Source of the DNA: Maribacter algarum (ex Lu et al. 2025) (nom. illeg.)
Lineage (GTDB): Bacteria; Bacteroidota; Bacteroidia; Flavobacteriales; Flavobacteriaceae
Assembly: GCA_947495915.1 (NCBI GenBank)
Contig: CANMAW010000007.1
Location: 62,001-126,000 of the forward strand
Length of the DNA stretch: 64,000 nucleotides
Reading direction: 5' to 3'
The notes under the pieces were generated by a model that was not told the origin of the DNA, made no database searches, and saw nothing but the letters and a program-made list of their open reading frames with translations. Positions 18,592 through 28,919 of this stretch are shown here, piece after piece. The translations under genes were made by a program, and so were the position numbers. The stretch's first letter is position 1, and each line of letters opens with the position of its first letter.

Positions 18592-19686
18592 TCACTCAAG
18601 GTTTAATAACTTTTCAATTTCATCGACAATATGCTCCGTTGCCTTTGGCAAAGCCATTTTGCTAAAATTCTGTCCTAATTTCTGCTGATCGGTTTCTGAT
18701 AAAAACAAGGCTTCAAATACCTTTTCAAATTCGGCATCTAAGTCTTTTTCCTTAATTAAAATAGCAGCCTCTTTTTCAACTAATGCTTGTGCATTTTTTG
18801 TTTGATGATCTTCTGCCACATTAGGTGATGGAATAAAAATTGTTGGTTTCCCTACAATGCTTAACTCTGATACAGAACCAGCACCTGCTCTTGAAATAAT
18901 GAAATCAGCTGCTGTATAGGCAAAATCCATTCGATGCATAAAATCTTCAACCTTCACGGTATCAGATTGATACTTCTTATATTCCTCGTAATATAACTTT
19001 CCACATTGCCATATTACTTGTATATCATATTTCGCAAAAAAACCAAGCTTGGCTTCCACCAATTGATTTATTCTTCTTGAGCCAAGGCTGCCTCCTAAAA
19101 TTAGAACCGTTGGCATTCTCAGGTTCAGTCTATAAAAACCTAAAGAATCATTTTTTGTACAATTGATTTCGGTTAGATTTCCTCTAACTGGGTTGCCTGT
19201 TTTAATTATTTTTTCTGATGGAAAAAAAGCATCCATTCCATCATAGGCCACACAAATTTTGGCAACCTTACTTTTAAGCAATTTATTGGTCACACCAGCG
19301 TACGAATTCTGTTCTTGAAGCACACATGGTATACCTTTGTTTGAAGCCACTCTCAAAACAGGTCCACTAGCAAACCCCCCAGTGCCAATGACCACATCAG
19401 GATTAAATTCAGACACTATTTTTTTTGCTTTATTCAAACTTTTCAACAGTTTAAAAGGAAACGACAGATTTTTTGTTGAAAGTTTTCTTTGAAAACCCGC
19501 AATCTGAAGTCCGATAATTTTATACCCAGCCATGGGTACTTTCTCCATTTCCATACGCCCTTCTGCTCCTACAAATAAGAACCTGGCATCTGGATATCTT
19601 TTTTTTAACTCATTCGCAATAGCTATCGCTGGATATATATGTCCGCCTGTTCCACCACCAGAAAGTATAAATCTATAATTGCCCAC
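18592..19686 (-). CDS. murG: UDP-GlcNAc:undecaprenyl-PP-MurNAc-pentapeptide transferase
   Basis: Peripheral membrane glycosyltransferase that makes lipid II from lipid I. 364 residues. Glycine-rich N-terminal loop [63 protein letters not shown] and the donor-binding [28 protein letters not shown] with [10 protein letters not shown] are all present. Start codon is GTG at 19686, the only one that gives the conserved N-terminus; it overlaps the ftsW 3' end by 14 bases. Confidence 0.97.
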   Translation of the reverse strand: MGNYRFILSGGGTGGHIYPAIAIANELKKRYPDARFLFVGAEGRMEMEKVPMAGYKIIGLQIAGFQRKLSTKNLSFPFKLLKSLNKAKKIVSEFNPDVVIGTGGFASGPVLRVASNKGIPCVLQEQNSYAGVTNKLLKSKVAKICVAYDGMDAFFPSEKIIKTGNPVRGNLTEINCTKNDSLGFYRLNLRMPTVLILGGSLGSRRINQLVEAKLGFFAKYDIQVIWQCGKLYYEEYKKYQSDTVKVEDFMHRMDFAYTAADFIISRAGAGSVSELSIVGKPTIFIPSPNVAEDHQTKNAQALVEKEAAILIKEKDLDAEFEKVFEALFLSETDQQKLGQNFSKMALPKATEHIVDEIEKLLNLE

Positions 19687-20866
19687 TCAATATTTCTAAT
19701 GGATTAGTTTCATCTATATCGGGGGAATGTTTACTTTTCTTATGCTCTTTATTACTAACACTTAACACAATTCCAATTGCTAAACAAGTCATCCATGCAG
19801 AGGTACCCCCACTACTTATTAGTGGCAAGTTTTGACCAGTAACCGGAAACAATTCTACCGCTACCGCCATATTGATCAAGGCTTGAAAAATAATAGGTAG
19901 TCCTACAGCAAGTGCTAATAATTTTCCGAAAACCGTTGCACTACCATTGGCAATTACCACAATTCGAAATAATAAGAATAGAAAAAACAACATCAGCACC
20001 ACACCACCTACTAATCCGTATTCCTCTACAATTATGGCATAGATAAAATCAGATGAGCTTTGTGGAAGAAAATTCTTTTGCACACTTTTACCCGCACCTT
20101 TTCCAACAATTCCACCAGTTGCAATAGCTATTTTTGCCCTTTCAATTTGATAGTCAGCTTCAGTATCTTCTCCGTTAACAAAGTTGGCATAACGATTTTC
20201 CCAGGTATCTACACGGTTTGCAAATGCATCAGGAAAAGCCTTAGCTACCAATATAAAAATGGTTAATGCTAAAAGTCCGGTACCGACAATACCTAATAAA
20301 TATTTAAATGGATATCCGCCAATAAAACACAGCATTAAAACCATTGCAAACATAATTGCAGCAGTTGAAAAATTCGCGGGCAAAATAAGTCCGATGACTA
20401 AAAATATTGGAAGCCAAAGTGGTAAAATACTGTCTTTAAATGTAATTGACTCATCCTTAATTTTAGTGAGATATCGCGCCACGTAAATCATTAAAACTAC
20501 AGCAGCCAATGTAGAGGTTTGAAATTTCACAAAGGGCAATCGAATCCATCTACTGGCATTTGTACCATCAACAGAACTCCCTTGAAACAAGGTAATTACT
20601 AACAATACAATCACAACGGGCATTGCAATCATTGACAAGCCCTTGAAGAAATGTGTTGGAATACGATGCATACCATAAATAATTCCAAAACCAAAAATCA
20701 AAAACACCGCATGTTTTACCAAATGTCCAATAGGCGTGCCATTACCTACTACATATACAAGATTGCTACTTGCGCTATATACTGGCAAAAAGGAAAATAA
20801 CCCCAACAGTGCTACCACTGCCCAAAGAGCTTTATCTCCGTTAATATTTTTGAAAATTTCTAACAC
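19673..20866 (-). CDS. ftsW: Lipid II polymerase / cell division protein FtsW
   Basis: SEDS-family glycosyltransferase of the divisome; polytopic inner-membrane protein (about ten helices). 397 residues. Motifs: [19 protein letters not shown] with a preceding [31 protein letters not shown] (the conserved large loop), [25 protein letters not shown] (the Q..LP...TDFIF signature) and [18 protein letters not shown]. Start is GTG at 20866, overlapping the last base of murD. A C-terminal cytoplasmic tail follows ([13 protein letters not shown]). Confidence 0.96.
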   Translation of the reverse strand: MLEIFKNINGDKALWAVVALLGLFSFLPVYSASSNLVYVVGNGTPIGHLVKHAVFLIFGFGIIYGMHRIPTHFFKGLSMIAMPVVIVLLVITLFQGSSVDGTNASRWIRLPFVKFQTSTLAAVVLMIYVARYLTKIKDESITFKDSILPLWLPIFLVIGLILPANFSTAAIMFAMVLMLCFIGGYPFKYLLGIVGTGLLALTIFILVAKAFPDAFANRVDTWENRYANFVNGEDTEADYQIERAKIAIATGGIVGKGAGKSVQKNFLPQSSSDFIYAIIVEEYGLVGGVVLMLFFLFLLFRIVVIANGSATVFGKLLALAVGLPIIFQALINMAVAVELFPVTGQNLPLISSGGTSAWMTCLAIGIVLSVSNKEHKKSKHSPDIDETNPLEILSGQL

Positions 20867-22200
20867 TATAAATTTTTAATTGCTTCTTTAAACTGGTTTC
20901 CACGATCTTCATAATTTTCAAACAAATCAAAACTTGCACAGGCCGGCGATAATAATACAGTATCTCCGCGTTCAGCAATTTTGTATGCTACTTTAATCGC
21001 TTCTTCCATTGCAAAAGTTTCCACCATTAAATCAACGACATTACCAAAGGCGTCTTTAATTTTTGAATTATCCATTCCTAAACAAATAATTGCCTTAACC
21101 TTTTCGCGCACTAAGGGCATCAGCTCACGGTAATCATTACCTTTATCAACACCACCTACAATCCATACCGTAGGTGAACTCATACTATCTAATGCATAGT
21201 AAGTAGCATTTACATTTGTTGCTTTAGAGTCATTGATATATTGTACATACCCAATCTTCAACACTTTTTCTAAACGATGAGGCGCACCTTGAAAATTCAT
21301 GATACTTTCACGAATAGTTTGCTTTCGTATACCCACTAGTTTGGCAGCAGCTGCGGCAGCCATTGTATTTTTTAAGTTATGTTTTCCTTCGAGAGATAAG
21401 GCGTTTGTTTTCATATATATAGTGTCGTTTTGAGTCATTATTTCAATAGTATCATTCTTTAAACTTGCCCCCACTTTCAACTCTTTTTTGAGTGAAAATG
21501 GAATCAATTTTGATTGAACAGGGTGGTCTTTTAACCAATTCACAATAACATCATCATCAGCATCATAAATTAGATAGTCTTCAGAAGTTTGGTTTTTTGC
21601 TATTAAAAATTTAGAAGCGATATAATTTTCGAATTGATAATCATAGCGGTCTAAATGATCAGGAGTAATGTTCGTTAAAATTGCAATATGCGGTTTGAAC
21701 GAAACAATACCATCAAGCTGAAAACTGCTGATTTCTAGAACATAGAAATCAAAATCATTTTCGGCAACCATTTTAGCATAACTATCGCCAATATTACCTG
21801 CCATTCCCACATGAAGATTTCCTTCTTTAAAAATATGGTTCGTAAGCATGGTTGTTGTGGTCTTACCATTGCTACCAGTTATACCTACAATAGTTGCATT
21901 GGTATAATTGGAAGCAAATTCGATTTCAGAAATTACCGGTATTTCTAATGTCACCAATTTCTTTACTAATGGCACTGAATCAGGTATACCCGGACTTTTC
22001 ATCACCACATCTGCTTTTAGAATTCTAACTTCAGTATGCTTTTCTTCTTCCCAGTCAATTTCAAAATGTTCAAGAACTTTTTTATATTTTTCTTTAATTT
22101 TCCCTTTATCAGATACGAATACTTCATATCCTTTCTTTTTTCCTAAAATAGCGGTTCCCACACCACTTTCTCCTCCGCCAAGCACTACCAAAAACTTCAT
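20866..22200 (-). CDS. murD: UDP-N-acetylmuramoyl-L-alanine--D-glutamate ligase
   Basis: Adds D-Glu to the muramoyl precursor, ATP-dependent. 444 residues. Motifs: VVLGGGESGVGTAILGKKKG, KSPGIPDSVPLV, VGITGSNGKTTTTMLTNHIF (P-loop), SSFQLDGIVSFKPHIAILTNITPDHLDRY, INDSKATNVNATYYALDSM and IVGGVDKGNDY. ATG start; 1-base gap from mraY. Stop TAG overlaps the ftsW GTG. Confidence 0.97.
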   Translation of the reverse strand: MKFLVVLGGGESGVGTAILGKKKGYEVFVSDKGKIKEKYKKVLEHFEIDWEEEKHTEVRILKADVVMKSPGIPDSVPLVKKLVTLEIPVISEIEFASNYTNATIVGITGSNGKTTTTMLTNHIFKEGNLHVGMAGNIGDSYAKMVAENDFDFYVLEISSFQLDGIVSFKPHIAILTNITPDHLDRYDYQFENYIASKFLIAKNQTSEDYLIYDADDDVIVNWLKDHPVQSKLIPFSLKKELKVGASLKNDTIEIMTQNDTIYMKTNALSLEGKHNLKNTMAAAAAAKLVGIRKQTIRESIMNFQGAPHRLEKVLKIGYVQYINDSKATNVNATYYALDSMSSPTVWIVGGVDKGNDYRELMPLVREKVKAIICLGMDNSKIKDAFGNVVDLMVETFAMEEAIKVAYKIAERGDTVLLSPACASFDLFENYEDRGNQFKEAIKNL

Positions 22201-22201
22201 T

Positions 22202-23422
22202 CTAGCGTACTTTTAAGGTCACAATAGATATAATTGCCAGAATGATTCCAACAATCCAAAACCTTGTTACGATTTTACTTTCGTGATATCCTTTTTTCTG
22301 ATAATGGTGATGTAAAGGAGACATTAAAAAAATTCGTTTTCCTTCACCTAATTTCTTCTTGGTATACTTAAAATACCCCACTTGCAACATCACCGACAGT
22401 GACTCGGCAAAGAATATTCCGCACAACACCGGAATCAATAGTTCTTTACGTACTATAATTGCAATAACTGCAATGACACCACCAATTGTTAAACTACCAG
22501 TATCACCCATAAAAACTTGAGCTGGAAAAGCATTATACCATAGAAAACCTACTAAAGCCCCTACGAAAGCTGTTATAAAAATCAACAGTTCACCTGCCCT
22601 AGGAATGTACATTATGTCTAGATAATCAGAGAAAATTATATTACCCGACACCAGCGCAAAAATGCCTAGCGTGAATACAATTATTGCGGAAGACCCCGCT
22701 GCCAGACCGTCAATACCATCAGTTAAATTTGCACCATTTGAAACCGCTGTAACTATTAATATGATAATTGGAATAAATACCAACCAAGCATACTCTTTTG
22801 AATTCTCGCCAGCCCAACTAATAAAGTTGGCGTAGTCAAACTCATTATTTTTAAAAAAAGGAACGGTTGTCATGGTTGACTTCACTTCTTGACCTCTAAT
22901 TTCTTCTACCGTAAACTGCTCCGTAATAATAGTACGGTTATGATCTCGCATGGTAACTTCAGGGTGAAAATATAGTACCGCACCAACAATCAAACCTAAT
23001 ACCACCTGACCTATCACTTTAAAGCGACCTTTTAACCCTTCCTTATTCTTCTTAAAAACCTTTATGTAGTCATCTGCAAACCCGATAACGCCCATCCAAA
23101 CGGTTGTAAAAATCAGCAGAATGATGTAGATATTATCTAAACGCGCAAATAATAACACTGGAATTAATGTGGCGAGAATTATAATAACACCACCCATTGT
23201 AGGTGTACCTGCTTTTTGCTGTTGACCATCAAGACCCAAATCACGAATTGTTTCACCAACCTGTTTTCTTTGAAGAAAAAGAATAATACGCTTACCATAT
23301 GCCGTTGCAATAATTAATGAAAACAAAATTGCCATTGCAGCACGAAAAGTACTGAACTGAAACAACCCTGCCCCTGGCACTTGGTATTGATTTTCTAAAT
23401 ATTCAAATAGGTAGTATAGCAT
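22202..23422 (-). CDS. mraY: Phospho-N-acetylmuramoyl-pentapeptide-transferase
   Basis: Integral membrane enzyme that forms lipid I from UDP-MurNAc-pentapeptide and undecaprenyl phosphate. 406 residues with about ten helices. Catalytic motifs: [36 protein letters not shown] (Asp pair), [32 protein letters not shown] and [22 protein letters not shown] (HHH motif). About 45 residues longer than E. coli MraY because of an insertion after residue 160 (around [17 protein letters not shown]) that should face the periplasm. ATG start, 12 bases after murE. Confidence 0.97.
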   Translation of the reverse strand: MLYYLFEYLENQYQVPGAGLFQFSTFRAAMAILFSLIIATAYGKRIILFLQRKQVGETIRDLGLDGQQQKAGTPTMGGVIIILATLIPVLLFARLDNIYIILLIFTTVWMGVIGFADDYIKVFKKNKEGLKGRFKVIGQVVLGLIVGAVLYFHPEVTMRDHNRTIITEQFTVEEIRGQEVKSTMTTVPFFKNNEFDYANFISWAGENSKEYAWLVFIPIIILIVTAVSNGANLTDGIDGLAAGSSAIIVFTLGIFALVSGNIIFSDYLDIMYIPRAGELLIFITAFVGALVGFLWYNAFPAQVFMGDTGSLTIGGVIAVIAIIVRKELLIPVLCGIFFAESLSVMLQVGYFKYTKKKLGEGKRIFLMSPLHHHYQKKGYHESKIVTRFWIVGIILAIISIVTLKVR

Positions 23423-23434
23423 TCTGTTATCGCA

Positions 23435-24898
23435 CTATTTATCTAAGCTTATTAAAAGTTCTTTTACGGTTTTGAAATCATCAAAATCTATTCGTTCTCC
23501 ATCGGTTTCTTGATAGGTCTCATGCCCTTTGCCAGCAACTAGAATAATATCGTTAGCAGCAGCTAGTTGACAAGCGGTTTTTATGGCTTGTTTTCTATTC
23601 TCAATAGACACTATTTTTTTAACATTTTGTGGTTCAACCCCACCTTCCATTTCTTCTATTATTACTGAGGGGTCTTCTGTACGTGGATTATCAGATGTAA
23701 AGATGGCTTTGTTACTCATTGCTGATGCGATATGACCCATAACCGGGCGCTTAGATCTGTCTCTATCGCCACCACACCCCACAACGGTGATGACGTTTTC
23801 ATTTCCAGTTCTCAATGTGTTGATAGTTTCAAGCACATTTTTTAGCGCATCCGGCGTATGGGCATAATCAACTATAGCAGTAATTTTCTCTTTCGATATA
23901 AAATATTGGAATCGCCCATCAACGTTTTCCAATTCGCTTAATAAGCGCAGTATTTCTAAACTTTCAAGTCCTAATAAATCTGCGGTCGCATAAATAGCTA
24001 GCATATTATAGGCATTGAAATGACCTATTAATTTTGACCAAAGCTCATTCTCATTTATTTTAAGAAGCTGGCCGTCAAATTGATTTTCCAAAATTTGAGC
24101 ACGGTAATCAGCGTAGCTTTTTAAAGCATAAGTTGCTTTTCTTGCCTTGGTATTTTGCAACATAACCTCTCCATTTTTGTCATCAATGTTGGTCAGCGCA
24201 AATGCCGTTTTGCTCAAATTATCAAATAAGAACTTTTTGGTATCACGGTATTCTGCGAACGTTTTATGGTAATCTAAATGATCATGTGAGAGATTCGTAA
24301 AAATAGCACCTTCAAACACCAAACCTTCTGTGCGTTTTTGATGTATACCGTGTGAGCTTGCCTCCATAAAACAAAACTCGACACCTACCTCATTCATTAA
24401 GCTCAAATGCCTGTTTATTGACAAAGAGTCTGGAGTGGTATGCGTAGTAACATATTCCGTATCATCTACCATTATTTTTATAGTAGAAATGAGCCCCACT
24501 TTATAACCAGCCTTTTTAAATAATTGATACAATAGGCTACTTACCGTTGTTTTACCATTTGTACCCGTAATACCAACCAACTTTAAATTCTTAGAAGGAT
24601 TATCATAAAAATTAGCAGCTACAATAGCCAACGCTCTATTGCCATTATCTACCTCAACATAGGTGATTTCATTTATCAACTGCTTTGGCAATTCTTCACA
24701 AACAATTGCCTTAGCGCCTAAATTGATGGCCTTTTCAATGTATTTATGTCCGTCAGTAATGGTGCCACGTATTGCGATAAACACATCGTCCATTTCAACC
24801 TTTCTTGAATCAAACTGAACCGTATTTACCATAACATTAGTTGACCCGCTTACTGCTCGCAGACTAACTCCATATAATATGTCTTTCAGCAATTTCAT
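23435..24898 (-). CDS. murE: UDP-N-acetylmuramoyl-L-alanyl-D-glutamate--2,6-diaminopimelate ligase
   Basis: Adds the third stem-peptide residue, expected to be meso-diaminopimelate. 487 residues. Motifs: FDSRKVEMDDVFIAIRGTITDGHKYI, LVGITGTNGKTTVSSLLYQLF, EASSHGIHQKRTEGL, FTNLSHDHLDYHKTFAEYRDTK, IVDYAHTPDAL, GCGGDRDRSKRPVMGHIA and the DAP-specificity signature DNPRTEDP. ATG at 24898 overlaps the PBP stop by four bases (ATGA). Confidence 0.97.
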   Translation of the reverse strand: MKLLKDILYGVSLRAVSGSTNVMVNTVQFDSRKVEMDDVFIAIRGTITDGHKYIEKAINLGAKAIVCEELPKQLINEITYVEVDNGNRALAIVAANFYDNPSKNLKLVGITGTNGKTTVSSLLYQLFKKAGYKVGLISTIKIMVDDTEYVTTHTTPDSLSINRHLSLMNEVGVEFCFMEASSHGIHQKRTEGLVFEGAIFTNLSHDHLDYHKTFAEYRDTKKFLFDNLSKTAFALTNIDDKNGEVMLQNTKARKATYALKSYADYRAQILENQFDGQLLKINENELWSKLIGHFNAYNMLAIYATADLLGLESLEILRLLSELENVDGRFQYFISKEKITAIVDYAHTPDALKNVLETINTLRTGNENVITVVGCGGDRDRSKRPVMGHIASAMSNKAIFTSDNPRTEDPSVIIEEMEGGVEPQNVKKIVSIENRKQAIKTACQLAAANDIILVAGKGHETYQETDGERIDFDDFKTVKELLISLDK

Positions 24899-26901
24899 GA
24901 AAGCTCTAATACAATCTTTTTGGTTTTATTTAAATCTGCACCATGAGAAACAGACTGTTTTTTTACTTTTCCATTACCAATAACTTCAACCTGCAAGCCG
25001 AGGTTTTCAAGAATAGAAACTGCATCCATACCACACATACCCTTAACATTAGGCACCTTGTTGTATTTTTTTTGCGCTTCTACATAATACTTTTGATACG
25101 ATTGATCTAAGTTTTCATAGTCATCTTGAAACATATCTACTTCGTCAATTAATGGAGAATTAGCATACACCTTTTGAGCAACCGATTTAAAAACCGGACC
25201 AGATACATCAGCACCATAATACCCTACACTTTTATCAGGCTCATGAATAACCACGATGCATGAATACTTTGGATCATCGGCAGGAAAGTAGCCTGAGAAA
25301 GTTGAGATATACTTTAATTTATCCGGATCTTTACTAACATAATTTTTCTGAGCAGTACCAGTTTTACCGGCCATTGAGAAATTTTTAGAATACAGCCCAT
25401 GACCAGTACCAGTTTTACTCTCCACTACATTTTTCATTAAGGCTTGAACTTTATAGGCTGTTCTTTTAGAACAAATCGACGGATTGATGAATTCTCTATC
25501 AAATTTTTGAATGGTTTTATCCCACTCCTTTACCTCTTTAATCATTCGAGGTTTCACCATGACACCATCATTTGCAATGGCATTATAAAAAGTTAAGGTT
25601 TGTAACGGTGTCATAGAAACCTCATACCCATGCGACATCCAAGCCAAAGAAATACCAGACCACCCCTTATCACCAGGAAAACGGATGACAGGCGCGCCTT
25701 CACCTTTAATTGGCAACCCTATTTTTTCGTGCAGGTTCATACTTGCTAAACGATTTACAAAACGTGATGGCTTCTCTTTATAACCATTGTGAATGATTTT
25801 AGCAAAAGCAGTATTCGAAGAAACTTCAAAAGCCTTACCTACCGATATTTTTCCGTAACCACCATGCTTAGAATCTCTAACTGTTCGGTCATAAATTCTC
25901 CATCGGCCTTTTTCAGTATCAATTACTGAGCTTGTATCAATTACTTTATCTTCAAGTGCCGCTACCAAACTCATCAGTTTAAATACAGAGCCTGGCTCAT
26001 GAGATTCTCCAATCGCATAATTTAAACGCTCATAATATTTTCCTTCTTTAGTTCTACCCAAATTAGAAATAGCCTTTACTTCACCCGTCTTGGTTTCCAT
26101 AACAATCACGGTTCCATGATCGGCTTTGTACTTTTCTAACTGACCTAGTAAGGCATGATGCGCAATATCTTGCATGTTTATATCAATCGTTGAGATTAAA
26201 TCATAACCATCTTTGGGCTCAACAATATTATCCCAACCGATAGGCTTCCATTGTCCTTTTGCAATTTTCTGCTTTAAGCGCTTTCCTTCAACCCCTCTTA
26301 AGTATTCTCCAAAAGCTCGTTCTAGGCCAACACCACTGTAATATCCATTCTCATCAACATTTTCATATCCTACACTACGTTCAGCAATCTTACCAAGTGG
26401 GTGCTCACGAACCGTTTTTTGCTCAATGATTAATCCTCCCTTGTACGGACCTTTATTAAACAATGGAAATTTTTTAACCTCCATGTAATCACTATAGTCT
26501 AAGTTTCTAGCAATTAAGGCGTAGCGATTTTTATTCTCTTTAGCTTTTCTTAGAACCTGTTGGTAATGTGAAGACGATTTTCCAAGAAGACCATGTAATT
26601 TTTCTGACAATGGTTTTACCAAAGCTTCAAAATCTTCATCTTTTACGGTTACAGCGTCAAATCGAATGGTATATCTAGAAACCGAGGTTGCTAGTAGACT
26701 ACCGTCATCAGAAATTAAATTTCCACGGTTTGGCGCAATGGTAAACATTTTAGAGGTTCGCTCTTCAGCTAAATCACGGTATTTATCACCATGAACCATC
26801 TGAATACTTACCAGTTTAAACAAAACAGCGCAAGCAAATACAAAGAGGCAACCTGCCACTAAATACAAACGAGTCAATATATTTTTATCGCTTACTGCCA
26901 C
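24895..26901 (-). CDS. Divisome class B penicillin-binding protein with a C-terminal PASTA domain
   Basis: FtsI/PBP3-type D,D-transpeptidase of septal peptidoglycan synthesis. 668 residues. One N-terminal membrane anchor (LYLVAGCLFVFACAVLFKLV, about 11-30), a PBP dimerisation region (ERTSKMFTIAPNRGNLISDDGS), then the transpeptidase with SxxK (EPGSVFKLMSL), SxN (EVSSNTAFAK) and KTG (MAGKTGTAQKNYV). A single PASTA repeat closes it (KVPNVKGMCGMDAVSILENLG). Start is GTG at 26901, one base after ftsL. Placement between ftsL and murE fixes its role as the FtsI equivalent (ftsI). Confidence 0.95.
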   Translation of the reverse strand: MAVSDKNILTRLYLVAGCLFVFACAVLFKLVSIQMVHGDKYRDLAEERTSKMFTIAPNRGNLISDDGSLLATSVSRYTIRFDAVTVKDEDFEALVKPLSEKLHGLLGKSSSHYQQVLRKAKENKNRYALIARNLDYSDYMEVKKFPLFNKGPYKGGLIIEQKTVREHPLGKIAERSVGYENVDENGYYSGVGLERAFGEYLRGVEGKRLKQKIAKGQWKPIGWDNIVEPKDGYDLISTIDINMQDIAHHALLGQLEKYKADHGTVIVMETKTGEVKAISNLGRTKEGKYYERLNYAIGESHEPGSVFKLMSLVAALEDKVIDTSSVIDTEKGRWRIYDRTVRDSKHGGYGKISVGKAFEVSSNTAFAKIIHNGYKEKPSRFVNRLASMNLHEKIGLPIKGEGAPVIRFPGDKGWSGISLAWMSHGYEVSMTPLQTLTFYNAIANDGVMVKPRMIKEVKEWDKTIQKFDREFINPSICSKRTAYKVQALMKNVVESKTGTGHGLYSKNFSMAGKTGTAQKNYVSKDPDKLKYISTFSGYFPADDPKYSCIVVIHEPDKSVGYYGADVSGPVFKSVAQKVYANSPLIDEVDMFQDDYENLDQSYQKYYVEAQKKYNKVPNVKGMCGMDAVSILENLGLQVEVIGNGKVKKQSVSHGADLNKTKKIVLELS

Positions 26902-26902
26902 T

Positions 26903-27241
26903 TTATTTCTTTGTTTCTATATTATTTTTTGAAACCACCTTTATTTTCTTTGGAGGAACTTCTGAAGGGTACAACTCCTTCACAGAAAGCACCTCAGTAA
27001 TTTTTGATTCTAATTTCAACTTTTGCACATCAGAGCGCACATCAACAAATTCACTTCGCAATTCTTTTACCTCTTCATTTAATGCCGCAATTTGATGTAC
27101 TTTTTTATCAGCACTATGTGAACTACCAATCATTACCGTTGCCAAGAAGGACACAAAAATGATGAATAGCCAATTTTTAGGAGCGTCTCCACTCACCAAA
27201 AATTTTCCCTTCAACAGATCTAAAATTCCCTTTTTAACCAT
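26903..27241 (-). CDS. ftsL: FtsL-like cell division protein
   Basis: 112 residues from ATG 27241 (MVKKGILDLLKGKF); TTG two codons earlier is not needed. Topology fits FtsL: about 25 cytoplasmic residues, one transmembrane helix (NWLFIIFVSFLATVMIG), then a periplasmic coiled coil (VHQIAALNEEVKELRSEFV and DVQKLKLESKI with leucine/valine heptads). Sequence identity in this family is always low, so the call rests on topology and on the position between rsmH and the class B PBP. A short basic tail (PKKIKVVSKNNIETKK) follows the coil. Confidence 0.85.
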   Translation of the reverse strand: MVKKGILDLLKGKFLVSGDAPKNWLFIIFVSFLATVMIGSSHSADKKVHQIAALNEEVKELRSEFVDVRSDVQKLKLESKITEVLSVKELYPSEVPPKKIKVVSKNNIETKK

Positions 27242-27285
27242 TTTCAATATTTATACTTTTATTCAAAAAAAGCGATTATAGAATA

Positions 27286-28182
27286 TTACAATCGCTCTGC
27301 TATTCTCAATTTCGCGCTACGTGCTCGATTATTAATTTTAATTTCTTCAGATGAAGGAGTTATCAAACCCCCAACCTTTTTTAAAGGAACATCAACGTTA
27401 CCGTAAAAGTCTTTTTCTGCCTCTCCCTCAAACTTACCTTCTCTTATAAATCGCTTCACCAAACGATCTTCAAGTGAATGATAACTTATTGCACTTAATC
27501 GACCTCCTTTATGCAACAATTCAGGAGTTTGCTGCAAAAACTCTTCTAAGGCAACGATCTCTTGATTCACTTCAATGCGCACTGCTTGGTATATCTGAGC
27601 TAGTATTTTGTGCTCTTTTGGCTTAGGCAAAAAACGTTGCAAAACTGATTTAAGCTGAGCCGTAGTCTTTATTACCGCCTCTTCTCTAGCGCTAACTATT
27701 GATTTAGCCAAAGCATTAGCATTTCTCAAATCACCATACTTAAACAATACATCTCTTAAGGTTTCAAAATCATATTTATTTATAACCTCAAATCCTGAAA
27801 TAGTATTCTTTTGACTCATGCGCATATCTAAATCTGCGTCAAAACGTGTTGAAAAACCACGTTCTGCTTTATCAAATTGATGTGATGAAACGCCAAAATC
27901 TGCTAAGATTCCGTCAACTTTCCGAATGCCATAGAACTTTAAAAATTGCCTTATATATCTGAAATTCTCATTTATCAGAGTGAATCGATCATCTTTCAAT
28001 TCATTACCCAAAGCATCTTCATCTTGATCAAAGGCAATCAACCTACCTTTATCACCTAGTCTTTTCAATATCTCTTTTGAGTGGCCTCCTCCACCAAAGG
28101 TTACATCCACATAAACTCCATGCTCTTTAATGCTAAGTCCGTCTACAGACTCCATCAACAATACGGGATTATGATAACTCAT
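27286..28182 (-). CDS. rsmH: 16S rRNA (cytosine-1402 N4)-methyltransferase
   Basis: Methylates C1402 in the 16S decoding centre with S-adenosylmethionine. 298 residues from ATG 28182 (MSYHNPVLLMESVDGLSI); a GTG one codon before is not used. Motifs: YVDVTFGGGGHSKEIL (cofactor loop), LIAFDQDEDAL, VDGILADFGVSSHQFDKAERGFS, DMRMSQ, QAVRIEVNQE and ISYHSLEDRLVKRFIREG. ATG lies inside the mraZ 3' end (14-base overlap), the usual mraZ-rsmH coupling. Confidence 0.97.
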   Translation of the reverse strand: MSYHNPVLLMESVDGLSIKEHGVYVDVTFGGGGHSKEILKRLGDKGRLIAFDQDEDALGNELKDDRFTLINENFRYIRQFLKFYGIRKVDGILADFGVSSHQFDKAERGFSTRFDADLDMRMSQKNTISGFEVINKYDFETLRDVLFKYGDLRNANALAKSIVSAREEAVIKTTAQLKSVLQRFLPKPKEHKILAQIYQAVRIEVNQEIVALEEFLQQTPELLHKGGRLSAISYHSLEDRLVKRFIREGKFEGEAEKDFYGNVDVPLKKVGGLITPSSEEIKINNRARSAKLRIAERL

Positions 28183-28666
28183 CACTAGATGTATTCCCTT
28201 CTACTTTGCCTAAATCACTTCTATCATCTAATACCTCTTCCAACAAATCAGGATACTCATCGGCCCCATCAGCCATATCCGCGTTATATCGATCTTTATC
28301 CCATATCTCTATGACATCAATAATAGCAGTCAAAACAACCTCTTTCTGAATACCGGCAAAAGCCACTAAATCTTTCGGTATTTGCAGTCGACCACTATCA
28401 TCTATAGAAACTGGCTGCGCCCCTGAAACAAACTGGCGAAGCATTTTCACATATTTTCTATTGAAACGCCCTTTGCTTTTTATCTTCTCCATCGTTTCAT
28501 CATACTCTTTTCTCGGGTGTAATTGCAGACAATCACGAAACGTAGAATGCTTGATTACAAAACCAGCGCTCATCATAGGTGTTAACTGATTTTTGAGACC
28601 AGAAGGTATAGTTACCCTACCTTTGGCATCAGCTTTACAGTCATATGTACCTATTATATTGATCAT
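28169..28666 (-). CDS. mraZ: Transcriptional regulator MraZ
   Basis: Ring-forming SpoVT/AbrB-fold DNA-binding protein, first gene of the dcw cluster and autorepressor in E. coli and mycoplasmas. 165 residues from ATG 28666 (MINIIGTYDCKADAKGR); a TTG one codon before is ignored. Two AbrB-like halves are visible: YDCKADAKGRVTIPSGLKNQL (residues 7-27) and VSIDDSGRLQIPKDLVAFAG (about 92-111), with DxxGR in each. A tail of acidic residues follows (EYPDLLEEVLDDRSD). Tandem GTGGG repeats directly upstream are its probable operator. Confidence 0.96.
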   Translation of the reverse strand: MINIIGTYDCKADAKGRVTIPSGLKNQLTPMMSAGFVIKHSTFRDCLQLHPRKEYDETMEKIKSKGRFNRKYVKMLRQFVSGAQPVSIDDSGRLQIPKDLVAFAGIQKEVVLTAIIDVIEIWDKDRYNADMADGADEYPDLLEEVLDDRSDLGKVEGNTSSDELS

Positions 28667-28694
28667 CAAAAACTTCGGATATAGATATAGAACT

Positions 28695-28702
28695 CAAATA
28701 TA
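28695..28702 (-). promoter_or_regulatory. -7 promoter box (TATATTTG) of the dcw operon
   Basis: Exact TAnnTTTG on the minus strand about 30 bases before the mraZ ATG. The -33 position falls within the GTGGG repeats, so an occupied operator would block polymerase. Confidence 0.6.
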
Positions 28703-28711
28703 TAGAATTTA

Positions 28712-28741
28712 TTACCACACTCACCCACTTTCACCCACTTT
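28712..28741 (-). promoter_or_regulatory. MraZ operator: three 10-bp repeats
   Basis: Read on the minus strand: AAAGTGGGTG, AAAGTGGGTG, then AGTGTGGTAA, with exact 10-base spacing. This agrees with both described MraZ sites: TGGG repeats with short spacers (E. coli) and AAAGTG repeats (mycoplasmas). Position just upstream of mraZ and across the -33 region suits autorepression. Confidence 0.75.
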
Positions 28742-28887
28742 GTTAATAAATTTATGCTTTTTTGAGTATTTTTTCCCACCTAGCACTAATTTGTGCATAT
28801 TTGAAGTGTATCATTATTTGGTTATATTTCAAATTCAACAGCATTTTTCAAGGTTAATTTGAAAGACATTCATAAGGTGGAAATGCC

Positions 28888-28895
28888 TATATTTG
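28888..28895 (+). promoter_or_regulatory. -7 promoter box (TATATTTG) for the alpha/beta hydrolase
   Basis: Exact TAnnTTTG box, 24 bases before the ATG at 28920. It shows that the TTG at 28893 cannot be the start. Confidence 0.55.
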
Positions 28896-28919
28896 CCAAC
28901 ATTGACAGAAGCATTCTTA

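Noticed and set aside
28893-28919. TTG start of the alpha/beta hydrolase
   Set aside because: It falls inside the TATATTTG promoter box, so it would lie upstream of the transcript start.
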